A stretch of DNA of 64,000 nt from Lucinisca nassula (lineage: Eukaryota; Mollusca; Bivalvia; Lucinida; Lucinidae), in assembly GCA_963580285.1 (NCBI GenBank), contig CAUZLF010000270.1, positions 335,501-399,500 on the forward strand, given 5' to 3'. Numbering within the stretch: position 1 is the first letter of the stretch; each line of letters starts with the position of its first letter. This document shows positions 39,411 to 48,066 of the stretch, in pieces. A program made the translations under genes and the position numbers. A model generated the notes under the pieces. It was not told the origin of the DNA, did no database searches, and worked only from the letters and a program-made list of their open reading frames with translations.

Positions 39411-41135
39411 TTACATATTTTTTACGCCTTTTGCTTTCTTGATAAGTTGTTCATCTGATCTTAGTATAGAATATAACTTTGGACGCAGCCCAATGTATTC
39501 TGCTATGGGAGTACCAGCACACTCATCCTTCATTTTGCCTATCACTTTTTTGTTTGTTTCATCATAGAGTGGATGGTCTTTAGGATAGTCAGAAAAGTCA
39601 TATTCGTCTTTTGATTCAGACATGTCTTTGTATGTGTCGTTAGTTTTGATGTCCACTAGTAATGAATCTGTATCGCTGCACAGCAAGGTGCAGTTTTCAC
39701 CATATGTCTTTTTCAGTTTGTTATAATACCAGTCATACATCAAGCGTTTTGACAGATCCAAAACAGAGAAACCAACGTAGATTGGTTTGTTTAGTGTCAG
39801 TTTAGTTTTGTTGACATGTATTGCAGATAGCTCATCTGAGAATTTTATACGTCTATTGAAGTTTGGTTTGGCTATGATTTTTCTTATCTTTTCATTTTCA
39901 GTGCCATCTGTTCTGACCAGTTTTATGTCTACTCGTTTACGGAGATTCTCCATTGTTTTGCCAAAGACAGAGTTGTTCATAAGTTTGTAAAAATCTTTTT
40001 CAAATGCAGACTTTGCTTTCTTTCGTAGTTCTGTGTTTAGACGGATATAAGGTTCCATCCAAGGTTTTTCATTGAATTCCAGTATCCTGTGTACTTTCTT
40101 GAGTTTCATACCGAGGGATAAGTAAAGCTGGAGGTTTCTGTGGTGGACTACATATTTTTTCTTGTCCATCAAGTTTGGTACAAGCTTAGAACAGTTTATC
40201 ATGCTTTTATTTTCTAGGAGTTCTGTTTGATAAGATGAAAGCCATTCTTCTTTTACTGATAGTTTTTCAGGTGCAAGTGGATAGTCATTGTGTAATTTGT
40301 GTAATTCTTTTGGATATTCTAAATCTACCTCAAGTATCCAACCTTTTCCTTTCTGTCTTTTTCCTGCTTTACCACTTAACCATTTGAAACCAGAGTATGG
40401 GAGTGGTTGACTCATTGCCCAACCATATAAATTGTTTGCATCATAATACATAATGTAGTTATTTTCTTTATCAGGATTATAATCTGCAGTATAAGGATTG
40501 TTTGCTTTGGCGTGTCTTTTAGATACCATACTTATACCACCACGCATACCTTTTTCTATAAACAAATGCATATCCATGTCTGTCAAAAGTTCTAAATCTA
40601 TTTTTGTGTGTTTGAGTAATGCATCCCAAGAAAAGCCAGGTGCAGTGTAATAGTGTAAAGGATCGAGTTTATATGATTCCATGCATGTTTTTCTGAAAGT
40701 TTGAAATATATCAGCAAGTAGAGTGACATCAGTTTTTAGGTACAAATCATGATAATCACCAAGAGTTTCACAGTTGAATGACTGCCATACTTCTTGAGCA
40801 TGAGCATAATCATCCTTGCTTATTCCGTCATTGTTAAGGGTACTATAAAACTTTTCTATTGGTGGTAGTTTTGTTTCGTTAAATCTTTCTTGACTGTTAA
40901 TGTATTCGTATGGGTAAACACCTTTACGTAAAATTATATCTGTTTTATCACCAAACTCACTTTTTGTTATTTTGAAATCAGATTTGTCAGTGGCATCCAC
41001 TAATTTCTCAAATGAAGATGCCATAAACTGAAAACTGTCTAAGAATTTGAGTTGTGCAATACTGAATGATATGTATTTTTCTGCATTATTTGGGATACAG
41101 GTGATGTTGCCTTTTGCTTTGTGTATTTTTTGCAT
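39411..41135 (-). CDS. PolB polymerase-domain open frame
   Basis: It is 574 aa, beginning at an internal ATG two codons after the nonsense codon. Exo III is DLYLKTDVTLLADIF with D136. Motif A is YYDANNLYGWAM with D232. Motif B is KSAFEKDFYKLMNNSVFGKT (about 375-394). Motif C is CSDTDSLL with the Asp pair at 488 and 490. The last residues GVKNM are the product of the frameshift; the homologous C-terminus continues in the next frame. Confidence 0.9.
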   Translation of the reverse strand: MQKIHKAKGNITCIPNNAEKYISFSIAQLKFLDSFQFMASSFEKLVDATDKSDFKITKSEFGDKTDIILRKGVYPYEYINSQERFNETKLPPIEKFYSTLNNDGISKDDYAHAQEVWQSFNCETLGDYHDLYLKTDVTLLADIFQTFRKTCMESYKLDPLHYYTAPGFSWDALLKHTKIDLELLTDMDMHLFIEKGMRGGISMVSKRHAKANNPYTADYNPDKENNYIMYYDANNLYGWAMSQPLPYSGFKWLSGKAGKRQKGKGWILEVDLEYPKELHKLHNDYPLAPEKLSVKEEWLSSYQTELLENKSMINCSKLVPNLMDKKKYVVHHRNLQLYLSLGMKLKKVHRILEFNEKPWMEPYIRLNTELRKKAKSAFEKDFYKLMNNSVFGKTMENLRKRVDIKLVRTDGTENEKIRKIIAKPNFNRRIKFSDELSAIHVNKTKLTLNKPIYVGFSVLDLSKRLMYDWYYNKLKKTYGENCTLLCSDTDSLLVDIKTNDTYKDMSESKDEYDFSDYPKDHPLYDETNKKVIGKMKDECAGTPIAEYIGLRPKLYSILRSDEQLIKKAKGVKNM

Positions 41136-41138
41136 TAT

Positions 41139-42881
41139 TTAATGACTGTCATAGCCTTTAAGGTTATGGAATATTACGGGGATTTTTGTCTTGCCTGGTT
41201 TGATTTTGAGTTTAAGGTTGCAGGATTTATGCGCTGCACCTCTGTATTTTCCTGTAAAATGACAGTGGTCTCTTACTTTTGGGTTGTTTTTGTTATTTCC
41301 TATTTCTTGTTCGCATATCCAACATTTGGTGGCATTTTCATAGTCTTCAGTGTTTTGCTCTGTCATAATTAATTGTTTAGGATGAGCAAAGATGTTATTG
41401 ATATTGCTAACGTCACATTCTAAGTGGTTCAGAAATACTTCAACAACATCTGCACCTCTGTAGATTACAGGTTTTTCTGTTTCGCCATCATATCTGACAA
41501 CTTGATAACCAAATCCGCAAGCTTCGTGTTCACTTGTTATTTCTGATTTATCTCCTTTTTGTTCTGTTTTAGGTTTGATAATACTTTCAAAATCAGCATA
41601 GATAACATATGGAACAGGCATTTGATTTTGATGGTTTTTAAACTTGATAAGACCTTTTGATGGCATTTCTATTCGCATTGGAGATTTATTTATGCCTTCA
41701 CAGTCTTCTTTGTGTTTGATTAGTAGGTCTTCTCTTGAAAAACCGTGAAGACATCTATCACAGAAATGTGTTTTATGTTTGTGTTTATTGTTCTGATTGT
41801 AAAGTAATCTATTAAGGTTTTTAATAAAACAGTAGTGATATTTTGTTTCTGTTTTTAGCTCATCAGGAGGATAGTCATCAGGATTATAATCTTCATCTAT
41901 CATTTCCTCTTCAACATCTTCAGTTATCAAAAGCAGGTTAATTCTTTCTTTATCATTTGATTGATTTGAAATATGATATGGAAATACAGTAAGTTTCTCT
42001 GTCTTTTTTGTTAATGTGTATCCATAAACATTGATTGCTATATTGTTTTGTTTCTCAACTTTTGGTATTTGTGAGATTGGTGTGGGGAAGTCTATTCCTT
42101 CCATATTTAATGTGCCTAAATATTTACGATAACTTGATAACTTACTTGGATTGTTTTTGTTTGGGTATTTAGAAGCAAGTATATGCCATTCTAAACATCT
42201 ATCATCATCATTTGATAAATTAATTATTGCTTTTTTATTTGCTATTACACTTGGAAGAGGAATATACGAAGAACCTTTGAGTGGTTCATATTTTGCTATG
42301 TTAACATAGAGTTTGATACAATGGTCAATTTCTAAATTTGTTGCAGTATTTGTGAATTTTTCAATCCATGTTTGTATATAAGTTGTTTGTTTGTTATAGT
42401 TTTCATCTAAATTATTTTCATTAAGAACTGCACATTGTTCTCCGTGTGATGCACCGATAACTTCTTTTCTTTCACCATTAAGTTCATCTTTAAAAAACTT
42501 TATAGATAACCCAATTGAAAATTTAATACCATTGTATTCTTTAATGTTTTCATTAATTTTATCTATAATGACAGATTTTTTATCATTAAACAAAATATTT
42601 GGGTCTTTATATTTATGAGCATCTATTTCATACGCTTTGAAGTAATTGCATAATGGATTATCAACTAATTTTATATCATCATTTATTACTTCTGCATTGA
42701 CGGCTTGTTTTCTTTTCTTTTTATTTCTACGTCTTTTACGCAGATTATCTAATGCAGAAGTTTGTTGTGGTGCATCACTCTTCTGTTTCTCAATATCTAA
42801 GGATTTAAGACCCTTGTCTAAAGCCTCATCACTAATTCTTCCTTCACTATGCAATTGTATCAGTCTCTCTACAGAACTCAT
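41139..42881 (-). CDS. PolB N-terminal open frame (to the nonsense codon)
   Basis: It is 580 aa. The N-terminus is Lys/Arg-rich (LRKRRRNKKKRKQ, about 48-60). A C2H2 finger is at FCDRCLHGFSREDLLIKHKE (about 382-401). Exo I is YADFES at 428-433 with the metal-binding D430 and E432. A second metal site follows, CWIC at 520-523 with DHCH and AAHKSCN, an HNH/endonuclease VII-like knuckle common in Polinton polymerases. It stops inside Exo II (FHNLKGYDSH). Confidence 0.9.
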   Translation of the reverse strand: MSSVERLIQLHSEGRISDEALDKGLKSLDIEKQKSDAPQQTSALDNLRKRRRNKKKRKQAVNAEVINDDIKLVDNPLCNYFKAYEIDAHKYKDPNILFNDKKSVIIDKINENIKEYNGIKFSIGLSIKFFKDELNGERKEVIGASHGEQCAVLNENNLDENYNKQTTYIQTWIEKFTNTATNLEIDHCIKLYVNIAKYEPLKGSSYIPLPSVIANKKAIINLSNDDDRCLEWHILASKYPNKNNPSKLSSYRKYLGTLNMEGIDFPTPISQIPKVEKQNNIAINVYGYTLTKKTEKLTVFPYHISNQSNDKERINLLLITEDVEEEMIDEDYNPDDYPPDELKTETKYHYCFIKNLNRLLYNQNNKHKHKTHFCDRCLHGFSREDLLIKHKEDCEGINKSPMRIEMPSKGLIKFKNHQNQMPVPYVIYADFESIIKPKTEQKGDKSEITSEHEACGFGYQVVRYDGETEKPVIYRGADVVEVFLNHLECDVSNINNIFAHPKQLIMTEQNTEDYENATKCWICEQEIGNNKNNPKVRDHCHFTGKYRGAAHKSCNLKLKIKPGKTKIPVIFHNLKGYDSH

Positions 42882-42933
42882 TTTTTGTTTTCTTTTAAAC
42901 TATAAAAAAAAATTTTTAAATATAATAATAAAA
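42882..42933. promoter_or_regulatory. 52 bp divergent promoter region before PolB
   Basis: It contains TTTAAACTATAAAAAAAAAT and TTTTTAAATATAATAATAAA. It lies between PolB (-) and the Cys-rich gene (+). A TATAAA and a reverse TTTAAA-type element are visible. Confidence 0.5.
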
Positions 42934-43230
42934 ATGGATATAGAAAAAGCAAAGATGCAAAATATATGTGCTATGTTGCCGTTAGGTTCAAATAAACCAT
43001 GTAAAAACAAATCAGTAAAGCATTCTATATACTGCAAGGCTCATAATTTTATTATAAAACATAACAAAAGTAAAGTAGTGAAATGTTTGCAATGTGGTAA
43101 AGGTACTACAGCAAAATATCAAATCTGTGATAAGTGTGGTGGAAAGAATTTTAGAGAAAAACAGAGATATTTTAACTCTATAAAACCTTTTAAGCAGGAA
43201 ATTGCAAGATTGAGTATGATAGAGTGTTGA
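42934..43230 (+). CDS. Cys-rich zinc-binding Polinton protein
   Basis: It is 98 aa. Two metal-binding clusters are visible: C12-x10-C23-x10-C34-x2-H37, and C51-x2-C54-x10-C65-x2-C68, a zinc-ribbon pattern. The rest is basic. An open frame extends upstream to 42646, but that part is antisense to PolB and the ATG at 42934 has the shared AATAAAAATGG context, so I use it. A nucleic-acid-binding regulatory or replication role is inference. Confidence 0.75.
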   Translation: MDIEKAKMQNICAMLPLGSNKPCKNKSVKHSIYCKAHNFIIKHNKSKVVKCLQCGKGTTAKYQICDKCGGKNFREKQRYFNSIKPFKQEIARLSMIEC

Positions 43231-43274
43231 GGATGATTCAGGTGTTATTGAGAGGGCGATAATTTAATTTTTTT

Positions 43275-43487
43275 ATGCTCAAGCGGACACGGAGCGTTGT
43301 TAAGCAGGAAGTTAAAAATAAATTGTTAGAATCATATTCAGAAGAGAGGAGGATTAGTGACGAAATAAAAATTAATTTAGAAACGGAAGATAAGTGTGTG
43401 GAATCAATAAAATTACTGGAGTTGTGTATTAGGAGCAATAAAAGAGACATTATTTATAAATCTGCTTTAGAAGGCATTACAACGTAA
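43275..43487 (+). CDS. Small charged protein at Polinton right end
   Basis: It is 70 aa, helical and highly charged: RTRSVVKQEVKNKLLESYSE, then SNKRDIIYKSALEGI. No family recognised. It starts after ATTTTTTT and ends where the subterminal repeat begins. It could be a real small gene or chance. Confidence 0.45.
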   Translation: MLKRTRSVVKQEVKNKLLESYSEERRISDEIKINLETEDKCVESIKLLELCIRSNKRDIIYKSALEGITT

Positions 43488-43640
43488 TAGTATTACAGCG
43501 TAATAGTATTACAGTAATAGTATTACAGCGTAATAATATTACAGCGTAATAGTATTATGGCGTAATAGTATTATAAAGTAATAATATTTCAGGATGATAG
43601 TATTACACTGTACTACTATTACAGCGTAATAGTACTACAG
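43482..43640. repeat. Subterminal TAATAGTATTACAGCG repeats, Polinton right end
   Basis: About nine degenerate units of 14-18 bp, core TAATAGTATTACAGCG, abut and enter the right inverted repeat. The left end has only about three units (28551-28595). The motif is partly palindromic (AATA.TATT). Confidence 0.8.
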
Positions 43641-43810
43641 CGTAATAGTACTATGGGAAACCCCCACCAGAGAACTTTTAGACAAGAATATATCCAGAAT
43701 TTCCAAATCAGAATATGCTTTGTGCAAAGCATATATAAAAAGCAGTCTGAGGACTGCCAGGACTGGACTATATTCCACTATACCCCAGAAACAGCATTTT
43801 CTATATATAT
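43625..43810 (-). repeat. Polinton right terminal inverted repeat
   Basis: It is the exact complement of 28391-28576 and ends CAGCATTTTCTATATATAT. Target repeat GAGGC follows at 43811-43815. Confidence 0.95.
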
Positions 43811-43850
43811 GAGGCAATACTAATAAATACCCACAAAAAGGTCTGTATAA
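43811..43850. mobile_element. Right half of the M4 hairpin split by the Polinton
   Basis: GAGGCAATACTAATAAATAC then CCACA completes the palindrome begun at 28360-28390. Confidence 0.75.
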
Positions 43851-43856
43851 AGGATT

Positions 43857-43990
43857 ATGTGTGTGTGTTTGAGTTTTATGTTCCACCTACAGCTAATGTC
43901 ATACAGAGACAGGACCTCCGTTTAAAGACTCATCCGAAAGTTTGGAGAAGCCCGGGATCGAACCCATGATCCCTGGTTCAGGAGTATAGA
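43857..43990 (-). mobile_element. SINE-like element S5
   Basis: TGTGTGTTTGAGTTTTATGT, GACAGGACCTCCGTTTAAAG and GGGATCGAACCCATGATCCC (B-box-like on the - strand). Related copies are at 44060-44432 and 60843-60995. Confidence 0.55.
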
Positions 43991-44059
43991 GAATTATGAA
44001 AATTTATTGCTTTATTATCATCATCATCATCCCAAGCCACTCCCCGCCCCCAGCCTCAT

Positions 44060-44432
44060 CTTGTTTGTTTGTTAATTTTGAATTTTACATCCTTCCAACA
44101 CCTAAGGCCATTTGGAGATGGGACCTCAGTTTAACTCTTGTCATACTGTTCACGACAACCCCTATCTTTGGAAACAGTGTAGATCCAGATCAGTCTGATC
44201 AGGATCTACACTGTTTGACATTAAGTTTATGGTTTTGTAAACAAATAAATTACATCAAGTAATCTGATTGGTTCAAAGTCAGAAATGGGTGTGGCTAAAC
44301 TGAATATTCAGCAGGATAAGGGTTAAAGATTCATCTGAAAGTCTGGAGAAGCCCAGATTTTAACCTATAGCCCTTAGTTTATAAAGGGAGTAGATTAACC
44401 GCTACATCATGGAGGCTTCTTGCCTTGTACCT
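44060..44432 (-). mobile_element. SINE-like S5 split by an M2 MITE
   Basis: TTTTGAATTTTACATCCTTC and GATGGGACCTCAGT, then the M2 insert, then AGATTCATCTGAAAGTCTGG and AGCCCAGATTTTAACC. The order matches 60843-60995 with the insertion removed. Confidence 0.6.
44131..44326. mobile_element. MITE family M2 with proven TTAA target
   Basis: TTAA lies at 44131-44134 and 44323-44326. The uninterrupted relatives of the flank at about 43920 and 60907 read CAGTTTAAAGACTCATCC with a single TTAA. The core stem is shortened (ATCCAGATCAGTCTGATCAG). Confidence 0.85.
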
Positions 44433-44903
44433 TACCTGATTTAGCTATTCTTCTTTCTAAAACCTTGTACCTTACCTGCATTAGCTATTCTTCTTTCTAA
44501 AACTGTGTACCTTACCTGCATTAGCTATTCTTCTTTCTAAAACCTTGTACCTTACCTGATTTAGCTATTCTTCTTTCTAAAACCTTGTACCTTACCTGCA
44601 TTAGCTATTCTTCTTTCTAAAACCTTGTACCTTACCTGATTTAGCTATTCTTCTTTCTAAAACCTTGTACCTTACCTGATTTAGCTATTCTTCTTTCTAA
44701 AACCTTGTACCTTACCTGCATTAGCTATTCTTCTTTCTAAAACCTTGTACCTTACCTGATTTAGCTATTCTTCTTTCTAAAACCTTGTACCTTACCTGCA
44801 TTAGCTATTCTTCTTTCTAAAACCTTGTACCTTACCTGATTTAGCTATTCTTCTTTCTAAAACCTTGTACCTTACCTGATTTAGCTATTCGTCTTTCTAA
44901 AAC
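44424..44903 (-). repeat. 12 tandem 40 bp units made of an exon end plus its splice donor
   Basis: On the - strand each unit reads GTTTTAGAAAGAAGAATAGC, TAAATCAG|GTAAGGTACAAG. Units start at 44424, 44464, 44504 and so on every 40 bases. The unit at 44864-44903 overlaps the real TXNDC9 exon end; the other 11 lie downstream in its intron. Units differ mainly by GAT/GCA at one site, and every one keeps CAG|GTAAGG or its equivalent. Confidence 0.92.
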
Positions 44904-44952
44904 CTCTGTAGGAAAATTATCTGTGTTTCCTAGTTCATCAAACCCTACAACT
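44876..44952 (-). CDS. TXNDC9: TXNDC9-like exon: end of thioredoxin fold
   Basis: It is 77 bp, with acceptor TTTATTCCACAG and donor ATCAG|GTAAGG. Joined in phase 2 to 51034-51167 it encodes RVVGFDELGNTDNFPTEVLE then RRIAKSG. The VVGF..LGNTD.F.TE.LE.R block is the signature of TXNDC9 just after the thioredoxin fold. The exon end forms the founder of the 40 bp array. Confidence 0.92.
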
Positions 44953-45022
44953 CTGTGGAATAAAGACAAAAATAAAATGATGAAATTGGTTGATTTAGAG
45001 TGAAATACCCTGGACACCACCA

Positions 45023-45247
45023 TTAACCCATAAAATACGAAGAAAGCTGCATCCAAAATGCTGTCTGTTTGTATGGTATGCTGCATTTTCATGGAAACTT
45101 TTGAAACCTACTTTTGCATACAGACAAACAGTGTGGCCCCTGATCAGAATGTTCTAAAGGAGCAGTCTGATTTGGGTCCACACTGCAACCATGACTTGTA
45201 AAGCAACCAGTAGACGACAATTCATTTGATTGGATTCTGAAGGCTTA
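45023..45247. mobile_element. MITE family M1
   Basis: TTAACCCATAAAATACGAAG at the left, the core CCCCTGATCAGAATGTTC ... GATTTGGGTCC with a decayed stem, and CTGAAGGCTTAAGGGG at the right. Confidence 0.6.
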
Positions 45248-45384
45248 AGGGGTCTTTACATGACATGTTTAATCCTGTACACAAAAACATGCAGGAATTA
45301 GATGTTTTACATGCTAAAACTAACAGGTTCTAAAATCCTATCTACTGTGATATAAAGAGATTATCTTATAGCATTTTCTTATAT

Positions 45385-45500
45385 CATACCTCATATCAGT
45401 ACGAGACTCCCATATCAGCCCTAGGGGGGAAGACCAGAGGGCTGATATAGGTCGAGAACTGATGTGGGATATGATATGCAAAGTGACATATCATAATGTA
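45385..45500. repeat. Imperfect hairpin (ATATCATACCTCATATCAGT)
   Basis: The arm ATATCATACCTCATATCAGT ... CATATCAGCCCT pairs with AGGGCTGATATAGG ... ACTGATGTGGGATATGATAT. A GGGG AAGACC loop lies between them. Confidence 0.6.
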
Positions 45501-45801
45501 TTTATCATTATATTTCCCAACCTTTGTCTTTTTAAAAAATTGTTGAATTGTGGTTTATGTTTAAAGCTCTTCAACAAACAAAGCAAAATTTTAGGTGAAA
45601 AGAAAAGCAATAGTTTGCTTTATTTATAGACGAGTTTAGGCTGATTAACTTCCTTGGTTACGCTGCGCATGCACAGTCTTGTGTGGCAAAAAGTAATCAA
45701 TCGAGCCCGTGCGTGTACAGTAAACTAAGGAAAATAAGATTTTTAAGCAAAGTGTTTGTCATTTCATCAACAACATTCATAGACTTTTATACTGCAGTTC
45801 A

Positions 45802-46106
45802 GCGGCCCCCGCCCATCGGGGCTTGACGAAATAGATGGGCTGCATGATGCTTCCACGCAGAGCTGAAACTGACCCGCACACAAGAACTGGTAAACCGCTT
45901 AGGGGATCTAGGCCTGCCCAGGCAAAGCGGTGCGAGTCGGACCGTCAATGCTTATAAATCCTATTGTTTTCATTGGGCGACAGGGCTTGAGATGTCATTT
46001 CATCTCAATGTCGGGTAAAAGTCCCACAAAATTGGAAACAACGTCTCCAAAATGACCTTTACATATTTGACGGGGACGTTAAACCTCAAATCAAAGCAAC
46101 AAAAAC
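45802..46106 (+). mobile_element. SINE-like element S1
   Basis: A well-preserved copy running from GCGGCCCCCGCCCATCGGGG to GACGGGGACGTTAAACCTCA. Confidence 0.75.
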
Positions 46107-46351
46107 TGCAGTTCACAGTCTTTTGAATCACAACAGTACTTAGCAGATACCATGTCGGAATGTCTTATAGGTTATTTTACTATTCTATTATATATGTACA
46201 TGCTATTTGTTGTTTGCTGTATGTTTTAAATGAATGCTTGTTTATTATAGGGAGCACTGAATAAATCTTTGACCTGACTTGACTTGCAAGAAAAAAATGA
46301 GCAGTTAAGCAAAAACATTACTGGCAGAGTTTCAGAAGCGACACTTTGAAC

Positions 46352-48066
46352 AAGAGCTCCGCAAGCGGGGCATTATACGCCCATGGCAAATTCATATTTG
46401 GTGGACTGAAACCTGAAAACAGTATTCACTGCTCCATCATGGTGTAACTATTTTTCAAGTTTCAGCCTTAAAAAATGGAAAATGATTACATGACCAAATT
46501 TAACACACCTTAATTCAGTAGTAATTAACCTCGAAACTTTACACACATCTCCACATCACAGTCTTGCTATCTGGGGCTTGAAGAAATATATGGGCTGCAT
46601 GATGCTTCCACGCAGAGCTGAAACTGGCCCGCACACTAGTACTGGTAAACCACTTAGAGGATCTAAGCCTGTCCTGGAACCGTGGTGCGAGGCGGACCGT
46701 CCATGCTAATAAACCTATCGGTTTCATTGGGCGACAGGGCTTGAGATGTCATTTCATCTCAATGTCGGGTAAAAGTCTCACAAAATTGGAAGCAACGTCT
46801 CCAAAATGACCTTTACAATGTTGACGGGGACGTTAAACCTCAAATCAAACAAACAAACAAACAGTCTTGCTATCTTACAAGATTCAGGTTGATCGGATGA
46901 AAACTGTAGGAGGCGTTATCCCGAAAAGAAAACACTTATGGGCAGATAGACGGACAGGAGGACGGATGCGTTTCTGATGGACGCCAACTCCATAACATAA
47001 TGCGACCGTTTCTATCAAAATGAGCATATTTTTCCGGTTGATCAGATGTTATCCGTAAACAAAGTTTTTAACAAAATTTTTCAAATGGTCATAATGTTAT
47101 TGATATTTGGTGTATGGTTAACCTCAAAACTAAGCACATCTCCACCTCAGTCTTACTATCTACAAAGTTTCAGTTTAATCAGTTGAAAACTGTAGGAGTT
47201 ATACGGAAATGATAATGTTTACCTAAACTTTCAAAGGGCATAAGTCTATAAATATTTAGTGTACAGTTAAACTTGAAACTTTACACATATTTCCACATCA
47301 TAATCTTGCTATCTACAAAGTTTCAGGTTGATCAGATGAAAACTGTAGGAGGAGTTATCCGGAAATGAAAATGTATACCGAAATTTTCAAAGGGGCATAA
47401 CTCTATATATATTTGGTGTATGATTAACCTCAAACTCTACGCACATCTCCACCTTGTAGTCTTACTATTTACAAAGTTTCAGGTTAATTGGATGAAAACT
47501 GTAGGAGGAGTTGTACGGAAATAAAAATGTTTACCCAAAGATTCAAAGGAGCATAAGTCTATGAGTATTTGGCGTACGGTTAACCTTAAAACTTTACGTA
47601 TATCTCCACATCATAGCATTGCTATCTACAAAGTTTCAGGTTGGTCAGATGAAAACTGTAGGAGGAGTTATCCGGAAATGAAAATGTTTACCGCAATTTT
47701 CAAAGGGGCATAACTCTTTTATTAATATTTGGTGTATGGTTATCCTTGAAACTTTATGCACATGTCCACCTCATAGTCTTACTATCTACAAAGTTTCAGG
47801 TTAATGGGATGGAAACTGTAGGAGTTATCCGGAAACGAAAATGTTAATCGCAATTTTTAAAGGGGCATAACTCTATTGATATTTGGTGTATGGTTAACCT
47901 TGAAACTTTACGCACATGTCTACCTCATAGTCTTACTATCTACAAAGTTTCAGGTTAATCGGATGAAAACTGTAGGAGGAGTTATCTGGAAATGAAAAAG
48001 TTTACGGACGGACGCCAACCCAATAACATAATACAATCGGTTTTTTTTTCAAAACGGGCGTATAAA
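46352..48066. mobile_element. Element with about 156 bp tandem repeats
   Basis: It begins GAACAAGAGCTCCGCAAGCG with GGGCATTATACGCCC and ends CAAAACGGGCGTATAAA, so a (GGGC)GTAT / ATACGCCC pair marks the ends. Units are marked by TCTACAAAGTTTCAGGTT at about 47312, 47625 and 47938 and TGTAGGAGGAGTTATCCGGA. An S1 SINE (46560-46862) lies inside. Confidence 0.7.
46560..46862 (+). mobile_element. SINE-like element S1 inside the 46352-48066 array
   Basis: It runs from CTTGCTATCTGGGGCTTGAA to AAACCTCAAATCAAACAAAC. The array motif ACAGTCTTGCTATCT occurs on both sides (46557 and 46861), a direct repeat of about 14 bp that looks like the target duplication. Confidence 0.75.

Larger units (their letters stand above)
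39202..42881 (-). pseudogene. Protein-primed family B DNA polymerase, broken by two point lesions
   Basis: The replicative polymerase of the element, about 1,225 codons. From the N-terminus it has a basic region, a C2H2-like finger, the 3'-5' exonuclease, and palm motifs A, B and C with the terminal-protein insertions typical of pPolB. Lesion 1 is TAA at 41139-41141, in frame, within exonuclease motif II; a one-base change from a Leu codon explains it. Lesion 2 is a single-base loss in the A-run at about 39417-39425, after which the true C-terminus continues in another frame to a stop at 39202-39204. Apart from these the sequence is intact, so the inactivation is young or could be a sequencing error. 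It starts 52 bp from the divergent Cys-rich gene. Confidence 0.92.
28391..43810. mobile_element. Maverick/Polinton, 15.4 kb, near-complete
   Basis: A self-synthesising virus-like DNA transposon bounded by identical 186 bp inverted repeats (28391-28576 and 43625-43810). It has direct repeats GAGGC at 28386-28390 and 43811-43815. If the terminal A is counted as target, the repeat is the 6 bp usual for Polintons. Gene content is pPolB, RVE integrase, A32-type ATPase, major capsid, probable penton and about ten smaller genes. The element is visibly more AT-rich than the flanks and free of host-type MITEs and SINEs. Perfect repeats indicate recent insertion. PolB carries two disabling lesions, so this copy is not autonomous as it stands. 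Confidence 0.95.

Noticed and set aside
42646..42933. N-terminal extension of the Cys-rich Polinton gene
   Set aside because: It is antisense to the PolB N-terminus and of unrelated composition. The ATG at 42934 has the element's usual start context.
44424..44903. CRISPR-like regular array
   Set aside because: Units are contiguous 40 bp repeats with no variable spacers, in a eukaryotic intron. It is a tandem minisatellite that includes an exon edge.
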